Positions 1 to 9,801 of a DNA stretch of 64,000 nucleotides are shown here, piece after piece. Position 1 is the first letter of the stretch; each line of letters starts with the position of its first letter. The stretch is from Hibiscus mutabilis. Taxonomy: Eukaryota > Streptophyta > Magnoliopsida > Malvales > Malvaceae. Location: assembly GCA_019671005.1 (NCBI GenBank), contig CM033747.1, forward strand, positions 25,633,188 to 25,697,187, in the 5' to 3' direction. The notes beneath the pieces are model-generated. The model was not told the DNA's origin. It ran no database searches and saw only the letters and a program-made list of their open reading frames with translations. The position numbers and the translations under genes were made by a program.

Positions 1-1972
1 TCTTATTTCTTCCTTTCTTATTCTTTTTTTCTTCTTTTTTTCTTTTTTCACTATTTTCTCTCTCTTTACGTTTTAAAAATCCTATACCCTGAAAATCATT
101 CTCTGAATTTCTCTATTTCCTTTCTTTTTTGCAATACGCTCAGTTTTGATCTTCATTTTCATCAATCTTTCCTTTATCAATTGAATACCCGCTCTTGCTC
201 TCTTGCACAAGTTCTTTCTCTCTTATACAAGCGAGTGTCTTTCTTCTTCGGGGTCTCTAACCACTTCGCAAATAAGCTCGTTCTAATCTCTATATCATTC
301 TTGTGTAGGGATTCTTACCATTCTTCATGTTCTGCATTGCCCCACTCAATCATGAGCTCAGCTATCTTCTGATTCTTTGACCCAACATTCGGAGTATTTG
401 TCAGTTTCATCACCGGGGCGAGCAAAATACTTCCATGCCCTGAACTTAATTTCTAAAATTCAATCTTTTTTCTACTTCTTGACGGGAACCCTCTTTCGAT
501 CCTTATGCTCTAACTTTTAAGAGAATCAATGTTTATCTCTTACCTTCCCCCGTATTTTGCGACCTCATTCTCGTCCTAGTTCGTTCTTCATTTCCTAGAA
601 CCAAGGCATCATAACTAAAACCCGCTTTCTGCTCTTGAGCTGTCTGATACATATTCTTGTCATCATCTTCATCTTATATATTGAGGGGTCATTTCTCTGG
701 TTAGGTGTCCAATAATATCTGCGGCCTTGTGTTTTGGATCTTATCTCTGAAGCAGTACATAGAAATATTTGTTGCTTTAAATTGTCAATTTGTTGATTGG
801 CATTCCACTAAAGAGTGTCATTTAGATTAACATACAGGATCTTGAAATCAACATCATAGTATAACAAACAACAGAATAAGAGCTCTGGATATCAAGTGCA
901 AGAGCGTCTTAGATTTAACTGTTCAGCAATCATTTCAAGCATAGCTTGGATCCATAAGGATTTCAGATGTTGCGGCGATTCAAGGCTGTGAAGTCTTCCC
1001 AGATGACTCGGTTCATCCTCATGATTACCGCGTTACTGCAGAATACTACTTTTTCTCAATTCTCATTATTTGCTCTGACCTAAAAATGGTGGACTTGTTT
1101 GACCATTCGAGAGCAGAAATATCATTCTAAGAATAAAGTTCCAGATGTGTGTGTGTGTTCTTATACTTATAATATTGTTTATTTTTTTTTCTTTCCCTTT
1201 TTTTCTTCTCTTTTTTTTTCTTTTTTCTCTTTTTCTAGGCGTTTATCATTATTTTTGAGGAAATCAACTCGTCACAGTCATTTGTCTTGAAGATAACGAT
1301 AGAACAAACAACATTACCCCAAGTTAGTCGGCATAGTCACAATTTGAAAATATTACCATCACTCATGAAGCTAAGGTTTCTTGACTTGGATGGTGTATTG
1401 CAACCTTATTGCTTCAGCGGAGTGCCCCAAAATTTCCACACTCTTATCCGAACAAGCCTATTACCAGGCTTCGAACATAGGAGTTTTTTATTTAATTCAC
1501 CTAATATTGTTATTTTCTTTTATTCCACAGACATGTGTCCTGTTTTGATTGTTAACTCTTTAGTGCATAGAAGATTACGCTTAAAGTTTCAATTTCAAGC
1601 AACTATACACGGTTAACATTTAGAGTTTTTTCATCCTTGAACGTCATCGAAAGAGTAATAGTCTTGCTTTGCTGACCAGAGTCTGTTGGGGAGATTACAC
1701 CTCATCGTTATCACAACATCCAACTAATATCACATCTTACAATTGATATCCAATGTCCTACAATGGCAAGAAAAGATATACATCTGTGTGCTTTCAAGAA
1801 CATTGTATGTTAAGCAAAATGGGATCTTCATTGGAATGAAAATCAACAAACATGATGCATGCCCCTTCACAAAAGATCTTTTACCACATATGGGCCACAT
1901 GTAGTAAAATTGGTTCCTTGTATTACTTTAAGAAAGTCTTCTAATGCAGAGACATCTCTGGTTTTCTTAGCG
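1..1972. other. 3' internal tail of element C, no recognisable gene
   Basis: This stretch follows the gag remnants of element C in transcription order. It contains long pyrimidine tracts on the plus strand (about 1-60 and 1180-1245), like the tail of element A at 21930-22030. Short open frames occur on both strands but none has a family signature I can name. I see no RT, integrase or RNase H motif. Confidence 0.5.
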
Positions 1973-3142
1973 CTATGTGAACTTGCCCCCATCCTTGGTT
2001 TTCCACTGCTGGATCAGTTCTTGTGTCAAGGTCCCAGTATTGATCAACGTCTTGATCTTCTCCAGTAAAGGTCTACACTTTCTAGTGGGATGCCCTGGTG
2101 CCCCCATGTGGAATTCACATGTGCTACTCGAGTCGAAGCTATAGGCAGATGGACTGAGAACAAGATAGCGACATTCTACCAAATAAGACCATATGTTTGA
2201 GATTGATACACTTCCAAATCTGCACTCATTCGAGGAATTTTTCTTGATGACCCTGAAGTGTCAGTCTGTCTTCTTCTTTTACGGCCATGAGAACCTTGGA
2301 GGTGGCGCTCATTTACTTCTTTGTCTCTATTTGTCTTCTCTTCAGTTCGGTCTTCAGATTTAGACCCTAATTTTCCTTCTTGGATTGTGTATTTTATCTT
2401 CTCTCCAATCGTCATAAAATCCTCGAATCTGATTCTTGATCTCTCCAACATCATATCGAAGAAAGGAGAAGAATGCATCGCATGGAACATGAGAGTAAAC
2501 TCTTCTTCTGCTATAGGAGGTTGGACCTGGGTTGCCAGACATTTCCACATGAGAGTCAACTCATTTTCTCGTTCTGAAGAAACTGACGATGGGGCGCTAA
2601 GTCTAAGGCATATATGTACTGACTCAAGAAGGCATTAGCAAGGTCACCCCATGACCGAACTTGGTTCCTGCTAAAACGGTTGTACCACACTACTGCAGGT
2701 CCCGCCAGGCTATCATGGAAGTAGTGGATCAACAACTCTTCATTCTTCATATACCTTCTATTTTTCTGCAAAACATGGTCAAGTGAACCTTCGGGCAACT
2801 AGTTCCGTCATACTGTGCAAATATAGAAATCTTAAAATCTAGAGGAATAACCAAATCAGGGACTAGGTAGAGTTCTCTTGTATTAAAAACATATATTTTT
2901 TCTTTCTTCTTTAGCTCGTTCATGGTTCTTTCTTCTAGCATGTCAAGCCTCGACTCCTTAGTTCGTTTCATTTTCTCAACCAGTTTTGCCATCGGACCCC
3001 AGAAATTAAATGATGAAGTGTCATACAATGATAAAATCATTAAACAATGCAAAGGATGTGATGCAAATACAATGCATGAATGCAATAAGGTATTGATTCC
3101 GTAAGTGATTTGTCCCCATATAACATCTTTTATTAAGACCAA
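1973..3142 (-). pseudogene. Ty3/gypsy gag capsid domain, frameshifted
   Basis: The capsid part of a retrotransposon Gag, which would form the virus-like particle. Pieces lie in successive frames. 3142-2747 holds a linker and a 'LVPDLV' to 'QYDGTSCP' lead-in. 2798-2556 holds the Retrotrans_gag core, with HYFHDSLAGPAVVWYN and the downstream 'W..L...F...Y' pattern. 2559-2176 holds the C-terminal capsid part and a basic tail. 2182-1973 holds a CEFHMGAPGHPTRKC module, a CX2HX5HX4C arrangement instead of the usual CX2CX4HX4C knuckle. At least three frame changes separate these pieces, so no intact protein is made. The family call rests on the core motif and is firm; the clade is inferred. Confidence 0.8.
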
Positions 3143-3172
3143 AAGCTTTCATTACATTAGGCATTAGGAGTT

Positions 3173-4504
3173 TTACAGATAGCGATGAGCTCTAGCTCCT
3201 AATTTCTTGACTTCATTCAATAGTATCGTCAGCTTTCCTTCGCGGTCTAACGCTGGATCCATATTCTGGCTTATCAACATTGCTGCATCAGCTAAGTCTG
3301 CTACTTGTTGGGCCACTAGTCGCGCTTGAGTCATAACAATCTTCATGTCTTTGTCTTTCTCCTGTATTTTTTGCTCGGCCTTTTGCAGCTTCACAGTGAC
3401 TTCTTTGAAACTTTCATACCTGGCCTTCTTATACGCTTCAACACGAATCTCGCTGGTACGTAAAGAAGTCTTGAGCCTTTCAATCTGTTCTTTGAGTGCT
3501 TCATTTTCCATTTGAAGGGCTTGAGATTCCTCTCCTTTCTGTTGCAGACTTGATTTCAGGATCTCGTCCATAGCCAGACTGCTTTCCAACTCATTTTGGA
3601 GGATGTCGCATTGGATCTCAACTTCTTTCAGTTTTTGTGACAATGATACGACTTTATTTTTACTAGTCTTGTATTTCTGCTTCCAACGTTCCAAATCGTT
3701 CTTCAGCTGAATCATGCAATTAACCCATTCTTTAGAGGTGTCACCCAGACCAACATTCTTGAATTCAAAGTGCAACTTCTAGTACTTGTCTTGTATATTT
3801 TTCGATATTTTACTCAGATCATACCTCTCCTACTTGAGCTGGCCGTACTAGAATGCAAGTTCATCTTCTGAGATGCTTTTACTCTCGGCTCCTGAATTTG
3901 TCTCACTCGAGTGACCTACTTCTGTGTTACCCAAACCTTGGACTGAGCATTGACCCTTCTTCGACTTTGCCCCTCGGGCAATGGCTGGTTCATTGTAGAA
4001 TTGGGGTTGTCCGTCTTCAAAACCCAAAACTCCCATCCTAATAAGATCTTGAACTCTGTTCTTCAAGACTCTGCAGTTCTCAGTGTGATGACCCGAACCC
4101 CCTACGTGGTAGTTGCACTAGATACGACTGTTGTAACCCTTCAGATAAGGAGGTCTCTTTGGTACAGACTTCATCGGTATGATAATATTCCTTTCAATGA
4201 GCAACGAAAGCATCTCGGTGTATCTCATAGGTATAAGACAATGCCTCTTTCTGTCATTTGATTCTTGAACTTCTCCTAGTCTTTCCTCTGTTTCCCGGGT
4301 ATCTGCCCCAGATATGCCACTTGTCTGTTTCTTGGGATTGATCACAAAAGGGTTCAACTTATCGTATTTAATGGTGTTGTTTATCTTAACATTTTGACCA
4401 TTATGTTCTATATTCTGATCCTTGATCGATTCTTCTCTAAGTTCGACTGGCTGCTTACCTTTCATCATAGCATTTATCTGGTTCATCATCTCGGCCATTT
4501 TCAT
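3173..4504 (-). pseudogene. Zinc-module plus coiled-coil ORF of element C, stop-interrupted
   Basis: One reading frame runs from 4504 to a stop at 3173 (about 444 codons), broken by in-frame stops near 4115 and several between 3848 and 3775. The first part has a methionine-rich start and a proline-rich stretch, then CNYHVGGSGHHTENC (C, H, H, C spaced CX2HX5HX4C), followed by a basic helix. The last 200 codons are strongly heptad-like (Glu/Lys/Leu/Gln-rich) and end in LGARAHRYL. In related elements I know, such a coiled coil ends a separate ORF upstream of gag, and the CHHC module follows the capsid; here the module precedes the coiled coil. The same order is seen in element A. Function unknown. 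Confidence 0.6.
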
Positions 4505-5330
4505 TTTTAACTCTTGTACTCCTCCTCACTCGTTACCAGAACTGACACTGCTTGTCGAACCTGACCTGAAGTCTCCAAACGATCCTTCTTCTATTGTCCC
4601 TGATCTAACCTCGGGATAGAACTCTAGAACCGAACCCCATCATCGGGTCAAAAAACCCTTGGTCCATCATGAACAATCTCTATTATGGGAGAAACCACTC
4701 GGGAATCAATACCCTATGTAATGCGAATACGATGATATATGCAAAAACAAAACAAAAAAGAAATGAGTCTGTACCGGTTAAAATCAATAAAAACATAAAT
4801 AAATGGCAAATTAAATAAGGTAAACAAACAAAACAACCCTATTTACATCCCGTCTAAAACACCTAGGTTATCCGCATGGCTCTAATAAGGGTGGGTTTCT
4901 TTATGTTCTCTACATGCAGTGTTGGTGCTAAGAGGTACCCGAATTGTCCTTACTGTCCCCTACTAAGGGTAGCAAGGCCCCCGATCATCACCCATTATAG
5001 GCTCCTTTCAACCGGGTTCAATTCAGGGGGACCCATTCGCTTATGCCCCTACAAAGGAGCGATATCCTCACGAAAGCATAAGGTACTCGAGCCCCAAAGG
5101 TACTTTGCTAGGCCCATACGGAGGAACGATATCCTCACGAAAGCACTAGCGTTTTCCCCCACTTAAAAATGACGGGTTTATATGCCAAATTTTAAATGCG
5201 TTAAAATAAACGCGCAATTACAACCAAATGTTAATTTAATAGTCACTTTAATCTGGAACTTCTGATATTAATAAAGCGATAATTATTTAAAAAGCTTGAC
5301 TCTCTTTTTATTTTTGAAAAATGAAAAAGG
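4505..5330 (-). other. Untranslated leader of element C
   Basis: No gene is visible between the PBS and the first reading frame. The block at about 4910-5170 (GGTACCC, 'GTAGCAAGGCCC', repeated ACGATATCCTCACGAAAGCA) has a clear diverged counterpart in the leader of element A at about 37480-37710. That shows A and C are related families. Confidence 0.6.
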
Positions 5331-5348
5331 TCCCTAGCGGAGTCGCCA
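5331..5348 (-). promoter_or_regulatory. Primer-binding site of element C
   Basis: On the minus strand TGGCGACTCCGCTAGGGA lies two bases inside the LTR end (LTR starts TGTAGCGA at 5351). It begins with TGG, as required for pairing to a tRNA CCA end. From memory the complement resembles the 3' end of a plant tRNA-Arg; this identity was not checked. Element A carries nearly the same site. Confidence 0.65.
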
Positions 5349-7578
5349 TTTGTAGCGATATCCCTCTTTCGCTAAAAATAGGTTTTTAAGGTGTTTAGGG
5401 GTATTTCGGATATTTAAAATATGTTTTCCGTGGGGTTTTAGAAAAAAACATATTTTGTTTAAAAAATGGAGTCACCAACAGCCACTAAGGTAGGTTGGAC
5501 ACCGTAAAACTAGAGATTTTAAAATTGTCGAGTTCGGGAGTCGGTTACGGACGGGGAAGGATTAGCACCCCCACACCGCCCAAAATTGGTACTTTAATAA
5601 TTACTGCTTTATTCATATTAAACTTTTCAGATTAAAGAGATGATTAAATTAAAATTTGGTTATAAATGCGAGTAAATTTTAAGAGCCCCATTATTCAAGA
5701 ATAAACCGATAGACCACCATCACTACGCTTGATACTGGCCATGTTTATGCTCGAATAAAAGGGCACCGCATTGACAATAATATATCTGAAATGCAACTTA
5801 AAACAAATTAAAAAAATATACATTCACATTGACATGGTATTAAAAACATGAAAAAGAAAGTTATAAAATTAAACAAAATAATAAAATGCAAGAACCAATA
5901 AACATAACATACCATAATAATAAAAGAAACAAAATAAAAATATGAACAAGAAAAAAACACGCTTCCAAAATTAGACTAATTAGCCTTAACATGCTTAAAC
6001 ACATTAAAATGAACCGCAACTATAACATGCATGACATAAACAAAAAAAAGGTACGAAATTAACAAATCAACAACACCACAAAAATATACTAAAACCCTAT
6101 CATGTGACATAATTAATAAGTAAAAGAAATAAAGAAGACATTACATATAACAAACAATATCATACTATCAAGTAACCTACAAAGAAACAAAGTGGACATA
6201 AAAACATGATATTTAGGAGGCCAAGCATGCCATAAATTAATATATAACCTAATATACAAAACGAACATAAAAAGCTAGCATGTAAACATGATATGCAAAT
6301 TAAATTAAATATAACATAAAAGACATGTAATATGAACAAACAACTTAAAACATAAAAAAGGATATACCACACAATGAAACATATACAGACATGGTATAAA
6401 TGAAATATATGTAAATATGATGTGCTACATAATATACTAAAAACAGATAAAAAAACATAAAAAAACAAGAAGAAAAGCATCAGAGGGACCAAAATGGAAG
6501 GGAAACAAAATTTGAAAATAGAATTTAAATAGACAAATGATGTGATTAGGGACTTAATTAAAGACCGAATTAAACTCTAAAGGACCCATCGGGTGATAAA
6601 CCCATGCGGCAAGCTTGAAGTGAAAACTTCAGAAACGCGGAGTGGCTTAGGTCGTAATTTTGCCATTTAAAATCTGATTCAGGGGCAGAAATGAAAGATT
6701 TTAAAAACCAAGGGGGCGGGGGCAGGGTGGTAATTATACCAAGGGGCGAGACAGTTTTGAAAATTTTAAAAACACGGGAGTCCTTAAGATGATATTAGAC
6801 CATTTTAAAATAAAGAAAAACTCTATAAAATGACACTTTTATCAGACCTAAACCCTTTTTGTCATTTTCAATATCCTCTAAAAAAAAACACTCCCATTTT
6901 CACTTTAAAATGGCCGACCTCCCAAAACCTAGAAGTCGGCAACCGCAACATCGCCGTCAACCATCTCAAACCACCGCTCGCAGCTCGCCGGCCCCGACGG
7001 ACCTCAAACCAAACCTTAAAACACTCCCCCTCTCACCGTAAACCCACATCTAGCCTTAGTTTTAAGAGAAAAACCCCCTCCCTTAACAGATCTAAAAAAA
7101 ACTGAAGCAAAACCAAAAAAGGCGAGACACCCACTTCCCTAAAACCAATATTCTACTCCGATTCACCCCGATAAGGGCATCTTACCAGAGAAAGAACCGA
7201 ACGGTTCACGTATACCTCTTTCCCTCTTATCCTTGTTATTTTTTTTAAAATTTCGAATATGCATGCATAAGAAAAGAAGATGCTACCTCTGAATTTTTTG
7301 TGTTTATTTGATTCCAAAAAAAAAACTCATTTCAATCTGATTATATTTGCTATATATGTTGCCCCTTTTGATTTTTCATTTTGGGTACAAGATTAAGCAA
7401 CATTAAATGTTTTGACTGTGGATTTAGTGATGATTCTGACAATTTCCACCATTTTTTTGTTTTTGGCCATGTCGGTGGGTGAGCTGGTGAGAGGTGGTAT
7501 GTACGACGGTAAAGAGTGGAGCACCACGTGGATGGGTGGTTGGAGGTAAAAGGGCTTCAATCGGACAGTTTTAATCTT

Positions 7579-7608
7579 GACCGTTGGATATGATTTGATC
7601 CAACGGCT
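7579..7608. repeat. Imperfect palindrome CCGTTGGAT...ATCCAACGG, copy 1
   Basis: CCGTTGGATATGATTTGATC followed by CAACGG forms an inverted repeat around a short loop. A second copy lies about 190 bp away in the same LTR. Similar CCGTTGGATC palindromes recur in many plant LTRs; here it may be a promoter or protein-binding element in U3. Confidence 0.5.
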
Positions 7609-7770
7609 GAGATTGCTTTGACGATGAATGGCCAGGATTGCTTCTGCGAAAAACGAGGCTACATGGGATCTTGACACGTGGCACGCGAAAAATAAACAGC
7701 GCGAGTGAAAAGTCGAACGGCCTGGAGGTATGCTTCACGCGCGCCAGCTAGATCATCTTGGGTTGATCGT

Positions 7771-7801
7771 GGCCGTTGGATCTGGATCTAATCCAACGGC
7801 C
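7771..7801. repeat. Imperfect palindrome CCGTTGGAT...ATCCAACGG, copy 2
   Basis: GGCCGTTGGATCTGGATCTA followed by ATCCAACGGCC gives an 11-bp inverted repeat (GGCCGTTGGAT/ATCCAACGGCC) around a loop. It pairs with the copy at 7579-7608 as a repeated regulatory-looking feature of this LTR. Confidence 0.5.
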
Positions 7802-8613
7802 CTCCCTCGGCTGCTGCAAAGAAAAAAAAGGATATTAGATATCAGATAGGGTTTTAGGATATTGGGTCTGGGTTGGTGTGGGCCCAATGTACTTAATTAT
7901 GGGTTTTTTAATCTGTAAAAGGGACTGAACCTTTATATTATGCATGGACTTTATATATTTTAGATCTGTTATATACATATGCATTGCAATTAATATTAAT
8001 AATAAAGCTAATAATTAAAATACACATATATACATTACTACATGCATACATATATAATTAAACACGCACATCAATAATACACACGTGCACATACGTATAC
8101 AGTATTAATGCATATACATAATAATATTAACATATATAATATTAATATATATATATATATATATATATTCATATATGCATACGCACTTATACTTAATAAC
8201 TAATAAGATAAACATTCATATATGCAAACACATTAACATGCATAGACACATACGGAAAATACATACATACATTATAATACATGCAACATTAATAATTATA
8301 CATTCGCACACCTACACATATTCGTATATACACACATATACAAATTAACATATGCAAACATACGGTACATACGTAATACACTCATACATTTATACAAACA
8401 TATAATGCATGGATAACTAATGATAATATTTATACGTACACATCAACATATATAATATTACAACCATATGCACTTATATACCACACTAACACATGGACTC
8501 ACATACACATATTATCACACGTACATATAGACATTAATGCATACATATAATTATTACTACAATTACTTATTATACTATAATATTTACAACCCGGACAAAA
8601 ATGAGTGATTACA

Positions 8614-9440
8614 GAAATATAACATCTCATGGTTTAATCTCCTCACTCTTCCTAATTTTAAAGTAGTTTTTCTTGTTAATATTTTTAATTCCTTAATCTT
8701 TCCAATTTGTTTAATTTTCTTTTTAAAAATTGTCCCTTCAACCTTTATAATTGTTCTACCTTGGCCTTATTAGCTTTTTAAAAGTTGGGCAACTTTGGGT
8801 GTATTTTACCTTTTTTTTCAATTTGTTTAATTTTCTTTTTAAAAATTGTCCCTTCAACCTTTATAACTGTTCTACCTTGGCCTTATTAGCTTTTTAATAG
8901 TTGGGCAACTTTGGGTGTATTTTACCCTTTTTTTTACCATAAGAAAACCCAAAAAAAAGGTCAAGACATCAAGTCTCGTTACAAAAGAAACATAACCAAA
9001 AACAAAAGCACGGACCAAAGACAAACGGGGTCCAACAACATAAACACAGACCATGAGCTGCAACCAGGTCCAGAAGAAAACAAACATCCACCAAGCGTAC
9101 AAAGAAACAAGAAACAAAAGGCAAATGAAAACACCCAAGACAACAATGAGACAGGAGACTGCAGCCTGTCCAAAGAAGACAAGTTGCAATACCTCAGGGG
9201 AAGAGCACAAGGACCGTAGCTTCAAAGCCAAAACTGTGTCGATAAAACCCTTTAACATGGGTTGTAGACGACGATCGACCCACCCCCCGCGGCATAAAAC
9301 CAGATCGACCGTGAAACATCAATTCATTTGCCAATGATTTTTTGAGTGGTCTTCTCTAAATTGTACATTTCAACTAACCCTAACCTTACATGATGTTAAC
9401 TAATTAACCACTCGTTAAGCCTACATTGTAATCGTGTTTT
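8614..9440. other. Spacer with possible retroelement 3' tail, no firm gene
   Basis: Between element C and the PP2A gene. On the minus strand 9258-8872 is open for 128 codons and highly hydrophobic, ending shortly after an A-rich run near 8930-8940. The base composition and the 'AACGAGACTTGATGTCTTGA' tail look like the 3' untranslated end of a non-LTR retroelement, but no conserved domain is visible. I do not call it a gene. The 116-bp duplication at 8703-8936 lies here as well. Confidence 0.35.
8703..8936. repeat. 116-bp direct tandem duplication, two copies
   Basis: The stretch from CAATTTGTTTAATTTTC to 'GGGTGTATTTTACC' occurs at 8703 and again at 8819, a period of 116 bp. Only a few substitutions separate the copies (for example ATAATTG/ATAACTG and TTAAAAG/TTAATAG), so it is fairly recent. 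Confidence 0.85.
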
Positions 9441-9801
9441 AGAAGTTGCATTTATCAATGTTTATGTGCTCATATTTGGCATGCAAAATACAGTCCAATC
9501 TTACATGAAAATACTGTCAATATAAAGAGGCAGCATTGTGCAGATGTTAATGGAACCAGGGTTAGCAAAATTAGTTGATGCATAAACTGTATAAATCACT
9601 GCATGGACCTTTCCAAGGATGCAATTACCATCCCATACAGTAGCATACATAAAAAGCAAGTTACAAGAAACGGCTGGCTAATGGAACATACAAAAAGGAA
9701 AGAAAAATTCCCACCACCCCAAACGGAAGCCTTTTTCATAGATATAATGTGGGGAGAAGGGTAAAAAACGAGCTCCGGGAAACGATATTTCAGGAGGGCA
9801 G
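9440..9801 (-). other. Presumed 3' UTR of the PP2A B' gene
   Basis: Follows the stop codon at 9802-9804. The region is AT-rich and carries no independent gene; an open minus-strand frame at 9596-9895 merely overlaps the end of exon 2. No canonical AATAAA was found on the minus strand here, so the cleavage site and the right-to-left extent are estimates. Confidence 0.35.

Larger units (their letters stand above)
1..8613 (-). mobile_element. Element C: degenerate Ty3/gypsy-like LTR element, 3' end outside window
   Basis: Minus-strand element. In transcription order it has a 5' LTR (8613-5351), a PBS abutting the LTR, a noncoding leader, a zinc-module plus coiled-coil reading frame, and a broken capsid-type gag. 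No protease, reverse transcriptase or integrase is recognisable before the left window edge, so pol is either absent or further left. The right LTR end (GTGATTACA at 8605-8613) is chosen because it matches the TG...CA rule and resembles the end of element A's LTR (GGGTTATTACA). The LTR start at 5351 is fixed by the PBS. The target-site duplication cannot be checked because the 3' LTR is not in view. Confidence 0.75.
5351..8613 (-). repeat. 5' LTR of element C
   Basis: Begins TGTAGCGATA next to the PBS and ends GTGATTACA. The PBS-proximal end contains a block (about 5530-5600, GGAGTCGGTTACG-like, then 'GATTAGCACCCCCACA' and CGCCCAAAATTGGTAC) that recurs in both LTRs of element A. The middle includes an A-rich tract (5760-6480), a GC-rich segment (6900-7040), two palindromes and an AT-rich microsatellite-like stretch (7980-8580). 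No ORF in it is credible. The outer end is inferred by analogy, because the second LTR is outside the window. Confidence 0.6.

Noticed and set aside
3173..3775. Coiled-coil ORF as a host cytoskeletal or kinesin-like gene
   Set aside because: It shares FKNVGLGDT and LGARA..YL with the frame in element A, is next to gag, and is bounded by a retroelement leader, PBS and LTR.
1..5700. Endogenous pararetrovirus
   Set aside because: No movement-protein, coat-protein or RT motif was seen; the PBS, LTR and gag type fit a gypsy-like LTR element.
8872..9258. 128-codon hydrophobic minus-strand frame as a membrane protein gene
   Set aside because: No domain, low complexity, and it ends in a retroelement-like A-rich tail within a repeat spacer.
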